A stretch of 64,000 nucleotides of DNA from Przewalskia tangutica (taxonomy: Eukaryota; Streptophyta; Magnoliopsida; Solanales; Solanaceae). Position 1 is the stretch's first letter. Every line of letters begins with the position of its first letter. A program made the translations under genes and the position numbers. Of this stretch, positions 45,660 through 57,324 are shown piece by piece. The notes under the pieces are model-generated. The model saw nothing but the letters and a program-made list of their open reading frames with translations. It searched no databases and was not told where the DNA came from. The stretch is taken from the NCBI GenBank assembly GCA_029844215.1, contig CM056728.1, positions 8,396,001 through 8,460,000 on the forward strand. The letters run 5' to 3'.

Positions 45660-46330
45660 TCTAATTTTAAACCTATTTCTTCATATCTAACTCCCCTTCC
45701 CCCAAAAAAAACCCCAAAACCCAAATCTAAAATTCTCCCAATTTTCGCGATTTTCAGGCGTGAACAGTGAAAACGCCAGAAAATTGCATTTTTCGGCCAC
45801 CTAAGGAATCCAACGGGGACGACACATATACCAAAAGATTCGTTTCTTCAAGCCCGTCATTTCCATACCAACCACACCAGTCGATTCATCCTACAGCTCC
45901 GTCAATCTCTGATAAAAAAAACCCATTCACTATTGATTGGAGTTTTGCAAATTCCGGTGGATTGAGCGACAATCGACGGTGGTCTCACAGCGGTCAGTCT
46001 CATACCAACGCAGTCCTTCGATTCAACCCCCAATGACCAGATGACCAACTCACATTTCGGCGGAACCTTAGGCACAACTTTCGATTTTCCGGCCACCTCC
46101 GGTAACTTCGAGCTTCGTCGGTGGTGTCACTGTGTTTATCTTCTTCTTAGTTACATTTTGCACCGACCCCCGTTCTTTTATTCAGCTTCGATAGAAAATC
46201 GACATTGTTGGACCTTCAACCTTGTCGACGGATATGGAGTCTCGATTGATAGGCGACCTCGCTAAATGCGATCGTATAATTCTTCGTTTCCACCCTTAAT
46301 CCAACCCCAACACTCTCAAATTCCAGTTAC
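45660..46330. other. CACTA interior of unknown origin
   Basis: This part is less AT-rich than the flanking CACTA sequence and has short frames on both strands (45767-46036 plus strand, 45902-46096 minus strand). I recognise no domain. It could be a further captured fragment or element-specific sequence. Confidence 0.4.
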
Positions 46331-46379
46331 AAAATCAGGAATTACAAACACTGATATTGGAAGATAAATTGGAACATCA

Positions 46380-46505
46380 ATGGTCAACGAACAAATAATG
46401 TCGACAGTCGGGCAACATTCAACAACTACAACTACACCTTTGAGTTACTCTCATAGACTACTTCCTTCGACAGTAGCATTAGAACATGCCACAGGCAATT
46501 CTCCT
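46380..46505 (+). other. possible first exon of a CACTA-borne chimeric transcript
   Basis: A 42-codon open stretch starts ATG (MVNEQIMSTV...) and ends at a consensus donor GTAAGT (46506-46511). It ends in phase 0, and the captured NTRC exon at 46892 also starts in phase 0. Splicing across 46506-46891 would therefore keep the frame. No domain is recognised. Expression is not shown by the sequence. Confidence 0.35.
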
Positions 46506-46891
46506 GTAAGTGCATTTCCAAAACATTGCTGACTTATATCTAATCTTTATATTTTCTTCAATGCTCTCAAGTTATTAGTCTTGGTAAATTAAAATTTTAA
46601 GTTATTAGCTGTTACAAGTGTTTGTATCCTAGTGATCTAATTTAATACTTTTTAAAATGAGTAGAATACTTATGTAGGGTGTTAGAGTATTCATGTGAGC
46701 TACCTACAGTCCTAGATGAAGTTATATGAGAAAACCGGGTAACACCAAGAAAGGGGCTTCTTACTTCCCTAACAGAATCTCCTACTTTTTTCTCTATATA
46801 AATATCCTTCAAAGTTTTGCTATTGTCAAATATGCCTAAGACCAATAGTTCATTTTCTAGTGGATCTTCCTGAACTTTTTTATCTCATCAG

Positions 46892-47748
46892 CCCCCTACT
46901 GAAGAAGTTAAGAAGGAACTCTCTGTGAAAGATGTCCAAGAAGGTTTTGATATAACACTTACAAAACACAAGGGCCAGGTATGAGATATAGGAAGCTTAG
47001 ATCTTTCTGATGTTATGTTTGACTGGTCCTTTACCATAGTCGGCGTTCCTATCTGATAATCATTTATACTGTTTTCCTTCTCAGTATGCTTTACGGAAAT
47101 TGTACCATGAGAGCCCAAGGAGGCAAGGCTTATGTGTGTACTGTATACATCACCAACATGTGGTCCATGTAGGACCTTGAAACCGATTCTTAGCAAGGTA
47201 TGCAACTCATTTTGATAGTAATTTTACCAGATGATGTTTAACTTCTACGTGCCCTTTCAATTAAATCACATTTCTATTGCAAGACAAGGGACCAATTTGT
47301 GAAGAGTGAAGTGTTAGGCCCTGTCAAACTTTATTGATGTGGTGGTAATTTGCCTTAAAAGATTCTGTTTCAATATAATTTATCATTTTGAAGAAAGTTG
47401 AGGACTTGAAATCTTATGATCTCGATGAGGAATACACAAATCTTGACAAACCTTAAAGAACCTTTGATAAAGGTTGTCTAAGAGCTTTGTGTTTCGAATG
47501 ACTTGCATTTTCTCTTACTTCTGCTCGATAATAGTTGATTCATTTAGCTGGTTTTCTGTTGAGTACTGGCTTTTGTAGTGCTTACAACTAACGTGTTCAA
47601 TTGTGCTTGTGCAACAGATCATAGATGAATTTGACAAGCATGTCAACCTTGTTGAGATTGATATTACTGAAGATTCAAAAATTGCTGAGGCAGTTGGGAT
47701 TATGGGTACTCCATGTGTACAGTTTTTCAAGAATAAGGAAATGCTCAG
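46892..47748 (+). pseudogene. NTRC: NTRC fragment: thioredoxin domain captured by CACTA
   Basis: Three exons with intact splice borders: 46892-46978, 47085-47197 and 47618-47748. They encode the linker and most of the C-terminal thioredoxin domain of NADPH-dependent thioredoxin reductase C, the chloroplast enzyme that reduces 2-Cys peroxiredoxins. Readable blocks are FDITLTKHKGQ, ALRKLYHESPR, the active site CGPC (47159-47170), VEIDITEDS and GIMGTPCVQFFKNKEMLR. Exon 2 carries an 8-bp insertion AGGCAAGG (47121-47128) before the active site, which shifts the frame. The reductase part and the last exon are absent. Introns are retained, so the capture was from genomic DNA and not from mRNA. It is nonfunctional as an enzyme. 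The parent gene should exist elsewhere. Confidence 0.9.
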
Positions 47749-49233
47749 GTTGGTTACATTTGGCTTTTCTTTTCCTTCAAAAGTATAAGCTGCTTCATTT
47801 TCTGTCAACCTTTTCTTCTCTTAATTATTTGTTGCACGAGTCACATCTCATTGAACTTTCATAGTTTCACCATACACCGAGTAAATAAGCCTAGCTAGTC
47901 GTTGCTCAAGCCCTACGAACTTGATTTAATCGGAACTGCAAACTCTTGCAGCTTCACTCTTATTTTTCATTGTCCTGAATCGATTTCCTTCTGTTATATC
48001 AAGATTGTTTTTGCTTTCATGTTTATGTTTCTAAGGAAGATATCATCTTTGATTAGATCATCTTTCTCTTTTGGCTATCCTAGACTTATTAATGACTATA
48101 TAATACTTGCTCATTTTCCTTGCGAGATTATTCCTTGCAAGATGACAGTACACCTCTGCTACTTGAGCCATCATCAAATGGTGCTCCCTTACCTCACTTC
48201 GATTCTCCACTACTATGGCATAGTATAAAAATTCATGTCCAATTGAGCACCCGAACATAATTTAGGGATGAGTTTTATATGTAAAATATTTCCATGAATT
48301 TGAGAAAGTTTTATAACCAACCCAATGGACAGTCTGCATGTGTTATGCTAGCATTTAGCATTATTATTGGTTGAACCAATGTCAACTTTCAAATTATCAT
48401 TTGCTTCTATCTCGTGCCCTACTTTCTGCATCATTTTCTTTCTGCCCTAATCACCTCTTGTAGCATTAGAATTTGTGACCAGCACGACTTATACTCGTGC
48501 TAATTTTACTTCTTTATATGATTTTTGTTTTCGTTACAATCTTGTTAAATATATATCTTATTTAAATATCTGCATGCCTAGTTTAAATATCTCTTAGTTA
48601 GTTTAATAAGTCCGAGTCTTCCGTAATTAAAACTCCTATTGTTTTATACGGATCTGAAAGTTTTACTCGCATTTATTTATTTTTCTAACTTCCTTTCTTT
48701 TACACTTTGAGAGGAACATTCGAACAATATGACATAGCAAAGTGGGATTCTACAGAGATGAAGATTTGCTGGAATCGCACAAGTTTTCAATGACTGGGAT
48801 TCTCATATTATGTTTTTTTTTGTTGTATTTGATGATAACATTAGATGTTTTGAAAAACAATTTGTAATGTTTCAATTTAATGTATTAGAACAATTTCATT
48901 ATATGGGTAACATTTTAGTTATAATATGCTTACAATTCTAATTTATTTTTATTTAATAAATTAAAATTAAAATATTAAAAAAATCGCCAAATATAATTAC
49001 CCCGCCAATTTAAATTAATTTTATTTAAAATTTCCCGCCAAAAAATATTATTTATTTAATAAATTTCGCGGGATTTTTTTTTTTTAAAAAAGGGAAAAGT
49101 CAAAGTCAAACATCACATTTTGTGACGGTTTTTATAAACATTACAACAACCGTCATAAATTTATGACAGTATCTACCGTGACACTTAAAAAACCGTCACA
49201 AAATACTTTTTTTTTTTTTTTTTTGTAGTGAGT

Positions 49234-49690
49234 CTCAAAGAAATAATTGAATTTCAAAGGTATTCGCCAAAATGATTGGCTATTAATGAGACAATGAATA
49301 ATAGAAAGATTAAATATCTTCATATTACAACGATCATAACAGGTAAGAAATATAAATATGAAAGGTTGCCCGTCTTTTCTCCGGTTTGTACTATAACTAT
49401 ATACATGATGATGGAATCACATGTCAAAGTACTTACCAAAATAAATATCATATTCTAGCCTACGAATTGTGATCAGATTCTTTGAGGTTTAAAAAGTAAA
49501 TCATTGAATGATATCGTCGAAAAGTTCATCAATTTTTTTATCTTCAAAAGTATATTTAAGATTAGATAAAAACTGTAGTTACTGTGAAAAAAAGGATGCG
49601 GTTACAAGAAAATGAAAATGTGTACAACAATAAAGGTAACAATCCGGAAATAAAACACAAATATTTCTTCTACAAAGAACTTGCTGAGTC
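49234..49690. other. unassigned, possibly diverged Copia LTR end
   Basis: It lies between the CACTA element and the recognisable Copia LTR. Weak similarity on the minus strand to the end of the Copia A LTR is visible from about 49560 rightwards. The true LTR border is not visible. Confidence 0.35.
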
Positions 49691-50612
49691 GGGTGTTAGC
49701 ACCCTGTCTTTAAGACAATATTGCCCCGTATTAATCTTTTAACGGTGTGTTGGTAACTTGTCTTCCATGATAAAATAACGAACAAACAATTGAGTAAAGG
49801 AGGCTCAAGTGTTTAGTAGAAAAGAAGGATCTTTGAGTGTGTGAAAAATTACAAGAGAGGAAGAAAAATTCTTAAAATCTGAAGTGTGTTTTGCAATTGA
49901 GCCTATGACTTCAATTTATAGTGTAGAGAAGATGACTTCCCATCTAGCCAAGTAATGACCTTGAATGACCATGTAATGACACTTAATATGGGTTACAATT
50001 CAGCCAAATAATGGCTGAATTCATGTGGGAAATAATGGAGGTTTAATGCTCCAAAACCAGCCCAAGAGTCATGTCTTTTCGTCTCCCGTCGTGACTTTCT
50101 GGAAGCCATGCGCTGCGGCCCTTCGGAGAGGCGCTGCGGCGCTCCCTATCCAGTAGCTACAGTGATCCAACGTCGTCACTGGCGCTGCGGCCCTTCGGGA
50201 AGGCGTCGCGGCTTTGGGTCGAGGTGCTGCGGTGCCTCAATTCTAGTAACCAAAACCGTCGTAGGTGCCGCTGCGGCTCAAGGGAGGAGGGGCCGCGGCC
50301 CTGACGAGGTCGCGCCGCGGCCCTTTACCGCTCGGCGGTGATTCATGACTCATTTCATCTTTTAACACATTGTACACTTCTTCCTTCATTTACCAACGTG
50401 AAACCATTTTCATTTGACCAATAATTGTCTATCATATTATATCTCCAACGTTTTGTATACGTACCAATATATCTTCCACTAAGGAAATTTATGATTCTTG
50501 GTACAACGTGTGTACGTGTGTGGAGACGACATCTCCGAGGTGCGGGGCCCCAGTTATTCAAGTCATAATTTATTAGGATTAACTTTATTTCACGTTTAAT
50601 AAATTTCCAACA
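49691..50612 (-). mobile_element. Copia A-type LTR, minus orientation (left border uncertain)
   Basis: On the minus strand it starts TGTTGGAAATTT at 50612. It shares with the Copia A LTRs the block around ATACGGGGCAATATT and the CGACTCAGCAAGT block. It contains an extended GC-rich stretch (50105-50340) with repeated GGCGCTGCGGCCCTTCGG units. It is clearly diverged from the copies at 24064 and 29006. Confidence 0.7.
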
Positions 50613-53578
50613 ATCCCCTCTTGGAAGAAATTTTGGCGCACACACATGGTGCCTTTATAGCAACCTTTCGGCGGATCAATGTTGCATCTGGATAGGTAGC
50701 CATAGCTTTGAACCTTCCATAGTAGAATACCATCGGACTTACTTACTGCGCGGTGAATGTGATGTCTTGAACCGTCAGTGTTTATTATAAGCCAAGACAA
50801 TGGTACCAACACAACATCTTTCCTTACTCTATCCTTCTTTAAGGTTTTGTCCGTTGTGGCCGTGGAACACGTCTTGGTTTCTTAAGTGCGTTCGTTTGAG
50901 GCGGCATGTCCTCGCACTTAAATAGGTGGTTTCCTACAAGGTATCCTGCTATGCCCCACTTCACAAGTGATAGGAACCATTAAAAGCTCCCCAAACCTAA
51001 CCTCAATTGTTGAGGATTATAAAAGGTTTTGGAAACTTAACCTTTACCCACTCTACAGGTTGCACTTAATGTCTATCTCGGGAACGACCTTGGATTCAAG
51101 TTTCTAGGAAGAAAACATTATCTGAAGTGCTCTTGCTTCCACTGAAGCGCTCAACTAAACTTTTGCTACTTAGTTTTCCCATTGAACCTTATTCCTGGGA
51201 TCTCCAGTTTGTAAGGTTGGGTATCCACCATATCAGTTTTTATAGTTTGGATTTTAGGCCCATTCCCCTAGACAGGCAGACTGTATGATCCTTGGATATA
51301 CCCTTCGTCAAGGGATCTGCTATGTTTTCCTTTGATCAATGGAAATAATATCTGTGGTGATCAGCTACCGAACGGTCTTATGTCTCCGTTGAATATGACG
51401 AGATTTACCGTTGTACAGCGAACTCCGTGCCCTTCCTAGAGCCGACTGACTGTCGCCAGTGATCATTGAGACGACACGGGTTTATCCCAACATTGGATAT
51501 CCTCTAAGAAATCATGAAGTCACTCAGCTTCTTCTCTTGCTTTATCTAAAACGATAAAATCTGATTCCTCGTGGATCGGAAAATGCAAGTCTGCTTAGAG
51601 GATTTCCAAGACACAGCTCCGTCACCAATTATAAATATATACCCACTGGTGGATTTGATGTTCTCAATATCAGATATCCAGTTTGCATCACTGTACCCCT
51701 CTAGTACGGCTGTATATCTTGAATAATGTAGTCTGTAACTTAGCGTGTATTTCAGGTATCGTAGTACCCGATTCAACGTTTTCCAGTAATCCTCACTTGG
51801 ATTACGGGTGAACCTAGCCAATTTATTAACTGCATAAGCGATATCAGGTCGAGTGCAGTTTGTGACATACATCAAACTACCAATCACCTGCGCATACCGC
51901 TCCTGGCGTACAGATGCACCATGATGTTTGTCAATCTTTAATTTACATCCAGTGGTGTCGTTATTGGTGAACTGTCGAAAACCTCAAATTTCTTCAGCAC
52001 ATCCTCGATGTAGTGAGATTGAGACAAGACCAGTCCGTCAGATGTCTTAGAGATCTTGATCCCTAAGATGATATCTGCGATACCCATATCTTTCATGTCA
52101 AAATATTGTTTTAACATGTTCTTAGTCTCTAAAATTAGCCGCAGCTCTGCCCGTTCCCTATTCCATTAAAGAATGAATGGGAATTGATCTAACAACAGCT
52201 GGGCAAAATCCATCTCTTTCCATCTCTAAATCGATTAATTATGAAAAAAAAGTGACTCATTTATTTCTAGATTACCCTTTCAAGTACCCTTCCTCCGGCA
52301 CCGGAAGCAGAACTATCTGATCGAAGGAGATAGACAAGAAAGGAAGAGGATGGCATATAATCATTAACCTAGGACTGCTCTCTGTGATCAACATATCGTC
52401 TACATACAGGCACATCATGACGAATGAATCGACATTTCCTTTCATGTAAACACATTTGTCACACTCGTTAATGGCAAACCCTTTCAATAACAGAGTACTA
52501 TCAAATTTCTCATGCCATTGTTTAGGGGCCTGTTTCAGCCGTACAGAGATTTGACAAGCCGACAAACTTTTGTCTCTTATCCAGGAACCACATACCCCTC
52601 GGGTTGGTCCATATATATTTCTTCTTCCAAATCACCAATTAGGAAGGTTGTCTTGACGTCCATTTGATGTATTTCAACATCCTGTAATGCGACGATGGCT
52701 ATAAATACACGTATGGACATCATCCTAGACACCAGAAATTAGGTGTCGAAGTAATCAAGGCCCTTCTCTTGGCGATAGCCCTTGACTACCAACATAGCCT
52801 TATATTTGTCTATAGAATCATCTGATTTCATCTGCCTTTCGAGGATCCACTTACAACCCAACGGTTTGTGTCCTGGAGGAAGATCAACCAACTATCGGGT
52901 GTGCTTGTGCAGGATGGATTCTATCTCACTCTCTATAGCTTCTTTCCAGAGCGGTGCTTCTGGAGTTGACAAAGCTTTAGCAATTATCCGTGGTTCGTCA
53001 TGAACCAAATAAGCTACAAAGTCTGGACCGAAGGACTTGTCCTTCAGGGCCCTTTTGCTTCGCCTTGGTTCCATCTCTGGATCCTCCAAGTCCTGAGAAT
53101 ATGGAACACTAGATTCCGGATAATCAGCTACTTTAGGGCCTGTTAGATCTGAACCGTTTAGATTCGGGCAGTCAACAACTCCAGGATCCTTAGAGGTTTG
53201 TTCATAACTTCATTTTGGAGAGGTTATGTCTCTTTCCTTTCTAGGAAACGGGTCTTCAAGGAAACTTGCGTTTCTAGATTCCATGATTGTACCTACATGA
53301 ATGTCCGGTACATCTGACTTATGCACTAGGAAGCGATAAATACTACTGTTTTTTGCATATCCGATGAATATGCAATTCATAGTCTTAGGCCCAATTTTGA
53401 CCTGCTTTGGCTTAGGTACTTCTACCTTAGCCAGACAACCCCACACCTTCATGTATTTGTAGGTGTGTTTATTTCCTTTCCATAGCTCATATGGAGTCTT
53501 GTCCTTACCTTGTGTGAAACTCTATTAAGAATCTTATTCGCGGTAAGGACAACTTTTCCCCACATGGTTTGGGGAAGG
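50613..53578 (-). pseudogene. Copia pol (integrase end, reverse transcriptase, RNase H), minus strand
   Basis: From right to left on the minus strand: integrase tail (about 53578-53470, LPQTMWGK) and post-integrase block MKVWGCLAKV (53452). Then come the linker with RRSKRA (about 53070), the reverse transcriptase segment LKQAPKQWHEKF...CLYVDDMLI (52545-52380) and RNase H (51887-51546: GSLMYVTNCTRPDIAY, YSDANWISD, TSGYIF, SWKSSKQT). The noncoding 3' part (50613-51500) matches Copia A upstream of its LTR. Frameshifts and stops separate the blocks. Its 5' part is cut off at 53578, where an Athila-like LTR fragment begins. Confidence 0.85.
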
Positions 53579-54561
53579 TGTTAAGTGTATTTTGTATACA
53601 ATTTTGAGTCCTTTTTAGTTAGTATTTTACTCTTTTATTTCGCGTTTAGTATAGTGTTAGGTGTGTTTTTCTTTCATTTTGTCTCACAGCGATCATAAAG
53701 GAGGAAGTACATAATCGAGGATGAAATGAGCTTAATTGAGATGGAGTTGCACACTAAAAAGGCCAAAAAATGAAGTCTAAGAAGTCCCGGAAAGTATAGA
53801 AGAAATTAGACGAAGTCCGGACGAGAAAATGAGAAAAAATCAGAAAATCTGAGAGAATGTCGTCGACGTTGCCGTGGCGCCAATTATCCTGCAACCTTTG
53901 ATTTCGCCCTAGTAATTTCAGCGTCGTGGCGCTAGCCAGCAGCGCCAAGGCGCCGACGCGGAAAGTCTAATTTTTTAGCCGAATTTCAGAGGGTTAAAAG
54001 GGTCTGAAGCGCAAGTTTTCGCAAGTATAAACCCCTAAAACCCTGCTCATTATATCCGACCTTATACCATATACCATATACCATAACCTAAAATCATTAT
54101 TTGGGAGGCAAGACAATTGGAGACTCTTGTTCAAGTTCTTTTTCTTTCCCTTATTTTATTTCAGTTCATGTTGGATTGTAATTTAGTTCTTGACATGACA
54201 ATGTTTAAGAGCTAATTATTTTAGTAGGGTTTTTCATCGAATCTTCTTGAAACTCTTTCATATAGTTAATGCATTGATTATTGATTTCTTCTTCAGCGTA
54301 TTAAGATCTATTCAATATTGTTATGATTGCTTGATAATTAACTAGCTATTAATTGTCATAACTTATATGATTTTAAATCAAAAGTCTGAAAGGTGAGATT
54401 TGAATATGTTGTAATTGTCTAGACCCCGATACTTGTGTAGTATTTAAGGTTATTGTTCTTAATCATCCTGTGTGGTAAAACTTATCATAGAAATATAAAA
54501 GGTTTCTGCACTAGGTTGGGCTTTTATATGTTCTAACCGGAATATAATGACAGATTAGTTA
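53579..54561 (+). mobile_element. Athila-like LTR fragment, 3'-truncated
   Basis: It starts TGTTAAGTGTATTTTGTATA and follows the LTR at 55863-57164 up to the equivalent of about 56838, with a short internal gap near 54420. It then changes abruptly into plus-strand Copia integrase. It carries the GC-rich block (about 53870-53965). There is no TSD pair because one end is lost. Confidence 0.8.
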
Positions 54562-55862
54562 AGTTGAAGTGAAGAACTAACTTGAGAAAAGAATTAAAAT
54601 TCTAAGGTCTAATAGATGTGATAAATACCAATCTAATGACTTTAACGAATTATGTGCTACTCATGGTATAGTTCATCAAATCACTGCACCATACACTCAA
54701 AAACAAAATGGAGTTGTCAAACGTAAGAATAAAATATTGAAGAATATGATAAATTCAATGTTGGTTAGTTCGGGCGCACCTTTTAACCTATGGGGAGAGG
54801 CATTACTTACTACAAATATGATATTAAATAAAATTCCTCATAAGAAAAGTGATCAATCTCTTATGAATTATGGAAAGGTAGATTGCCTACTTTCAAAAGG
54901 ATGAAAGTGTGGGGTTGTCTAGCGAAAGTTCAAGTTCCCTTACCAAAGAGAACTAAACTTGGACAAAAAACGGTGGATTGCATATATGTTGGTTTTGCCA
55001 ATAATAGTGCAACATATAAGTGTTTGGTTTATCATTCCGATGTTGAAGGTATTCACAAAAACACACTTATGGAATCTGCTCATGCAGAATTCATTGAGGA
55101 CATTTTTCCTTACAAAGACAAGGAAAAGTATAAAGACGATTCTAATTATAAGAAGAGATCGCTGCCTCAAGATAAGTCAAACCAAAACACACAAAATGAT
55201 ACTAGTAATACTTCATCTGTTCAAGAAGAAAATTCTGAACCAATGAGAAGTAAACGTGGGAAAATTGCCAAAGATTTTGAACCGGACTTTATAAATTTTT
55301 CTGTTGAAGGAGAACCTCAAACATATAAGGCTGCTATGAAATCATCTGAAGCACCTTATTGGAAAGAGGCTATCCAAAGTGAGGTAGAATCTATTGTGCA
55401 AAATAATACATGGAAATTGGTTGATCTCCCTCCGGGACAAAAACCAATAGGCCATAAATGGATTTTCAAATGGAAATTAAGGCCTGATGGTACTATAGAA
55501 AAATACAAAGCTCGTATAGTAGCCAAAGAGTTTCAGCAAAAAGAAAGTGTAGATTTCTTTGATACTTGCTCACCAGTAACGAGAATTACTTCTATAAGGA
55601 CGTTAATTATTATAGCGGCGATTCACAATTTAGAAATACCCCAAATGGATGTGAAACCCGCATTTTTGAATAGTGAATTAGATGAAGAAATTTGCATGGA
55701 ACAACCCGAAGGGTTTGTTGTTAAAGGTCAAGAAAAGAATGTTTGTAAACTAATTAAGTCTTTATACGGACTTAAACAAGCTCAAAAACAATGACATGAA
55801 AAGTTTGATAATACACTATTATCAAATGAATTTCAAATAATGAATGTGACAAATGTGTCTAC
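54562..55862 (+). pseudogene. Copia integrase and reverse transcriptase, interrupted
   Basis: It starts inside the integrase (RIKILRSNR..., PYTQKQNGVV, LWGEALLT). It continues through LWKGRLPTFKRMKVWGCLAK and the reverse transcriptase start (GHKWIFKWKLRPDGTIEKYK, ARIVAKEF, MDVKPAFLNSELDEEICMEQ). The frame 54883-55794 is open for 303 residues. It ends at TGA (55792-55794) replacing the Trp of the KQW motif, and the copy is then cut by the gypsy insertion at 55862. It resumes at 63805. Sequence relatedness to the minus-strand copy at 50613-53578 is evident. Confidence 0.85.
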
Positions 55863-57164
55863 TGCTAAGTGTATTTTGTATACACTTTTGAGTCCTTTTT
55901 AGTTAGTATTTTACTCTTTTATTTTGCGGTTAGCATAGTGTTAGGTGTGTTTTTCTTTATTTTGTATCACAACGGTTATAAAGGAGATAATACTAATTTT
56001 GAGGATGAAATTACATAATAAAAGGCCAAGAAATGAAGCCTAAGAAGTCCCGGGAAGCATAGAAGAAATCTGACGAAGTCCGGACGAGAAAATGACAAAA
56101 AATCACAAAAACCGAGAAATTGACGCCACCGGCGCCAGCCAGCAGCGCCGTGGTGACTAAAATCCTGCGCCGACTGACAGAAATCAACGTGACCGGCGCC
56201 GCGGCGCCAGCCAGCAGGGTCGCGGCGCCGAGGCGGAAAATCATTGTTCTGGGCCGAATTTTTGATAGGGTTTTTAGGGTCCGAAACGTAATTTTTCTCA
56301 GATATAAAATCCCTAAACCCTGACCTTATACCATACTTTTTATCATACTTTGAGGAGGCAAGAACAAGATTAGAGACACCTCATTGTTCAAGTTATTTTC
56401 TTTCCCTTTACTTTATTTCAGTTTATGTTGGATTGTAATTTAGTTCTTGAAATGACAATGTTTAGGAGCTAATTACTTTAGTAGGGTTTTCCGTCGAATC
56501 TTCTTGAAACTCTTTCATATAGTTAATGCATAGTTATTGATTCCTTCTTCAGCATATTAAGATTTATTCAATATTGTTATGATTGCTTGATAATTAACTA
56601 ACCATTAATTGTCATAACTTATATGATTTCGAATCAAAAATCTGAAAGGTGAGATTTGAATATACTGTAATTGTCTAGACATAGGTTAAAATTGTGGACG
56701 AAAGTACCCCGATACTTGTGTAGTATTTAAGGTTATTGTTCTTAATCCTCCTGTGTGGTAAAATCTATCATAGAAATATAGAAAGTTTCTGCACAAGATT
56801 GAGCTCTTATATGTCCTAACTAGAATATAATGACAGATTAGTTAACCTGTTATCTTAATAAGAAGAAGAATCATTAGCATTGCATTGACACGTGAAAGAG
56901 TGGATAGTTGAGGAGATTGGGATCCCTATTTCCTTCATAACTGTTTAAATCAAAGTATTATCATTCTTAATTTATTTTCTGCACTTTACTATAATTCTAG
57001 TCTTAGTCATAAACCAAACCAAAGAACGTCAACCAAATAGATACCATAGAATAGATAACCGGTACTTAATAAACCAGTCTCTGTGGATGATAAACTCGGT
57101 CTTACAGATCTTTATTACTTGAACGATACGTACACTTGCGTAAGCATCTAGAAATATCGCAACA
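55863..57164 (+). mobile_element. Athila-like 5' LTR
   Basis: A 1302-bp LTR, TGCTAAGTGTATTTTG to ATATCGCAACA. The GC-rich block at about 56120-56235 includes GGCGCCGCGGCGCC. The TG/CA ends, primer-binding site and TSD fix both borders. Confidence 0.9.
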
Positions 57165-57170
57165 AGTTTT

Positions 57171-57188
57171 TGGCGCCGTTGTCGGGGA
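57171..57188 (+). other. primer-binding site, TGGCGCC type
   Basis: TGGCGCCGTTGTCGGGGA follows the LTR after AGTTTT. It is the priming sequence used by Athila and related plant gypsy elements, and differs by one base from the copy at 86-103. Confidence 0.88.
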
Positions 57189-57324
57189 CTGGCGTACTGT
57201 TAATATCGAATTATCTATTCTTATTTCTAATTTAGTTTTTATTTTCAGTCTTTTTATTATTTTTATTTTAGAACATTCTGCCGTGATCTGTTTGTCGTTT
57301 TTATTAGTTTCAGGGAAGTTGTTT

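Larger units (their letters stand above)
45326..49230. mobile_element. CACTA element carrying a captured gene fragment
   Basis: A 3905-bp element with ends CCCTACAAAAAAAAAAA and TTTTTTTTTTTTGTAGTG (first base of the CACTAC terminus changed on the left). It is flanked by the 3-bp TSD AGT (45323-45325, 49231-49233), as expected for CACTA. Subterminal regions hold repeats of GTGACGGTTTTAAAAACCGTCACA on the left (45370-45580) and AACCGTCACAAAAT-type repeats on the right (49120-49205). No transposase was found, so it is non-autonomous. Its interior holds three NTRC exons with introns. Confidence 0.88.

Noticed and set aside
46892..47748. A functional thioredoxin or NTRC gene
   Set aside because: It lies inside a CACTA element, lacks the reductase domain and last exon, and has an 8-bp frameshift.
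50108..50341. Arg/Gly-rich frame in GC-rich sequence
   Set aside because: It is produced by the repeated GC-rich block of a Copia LTR.
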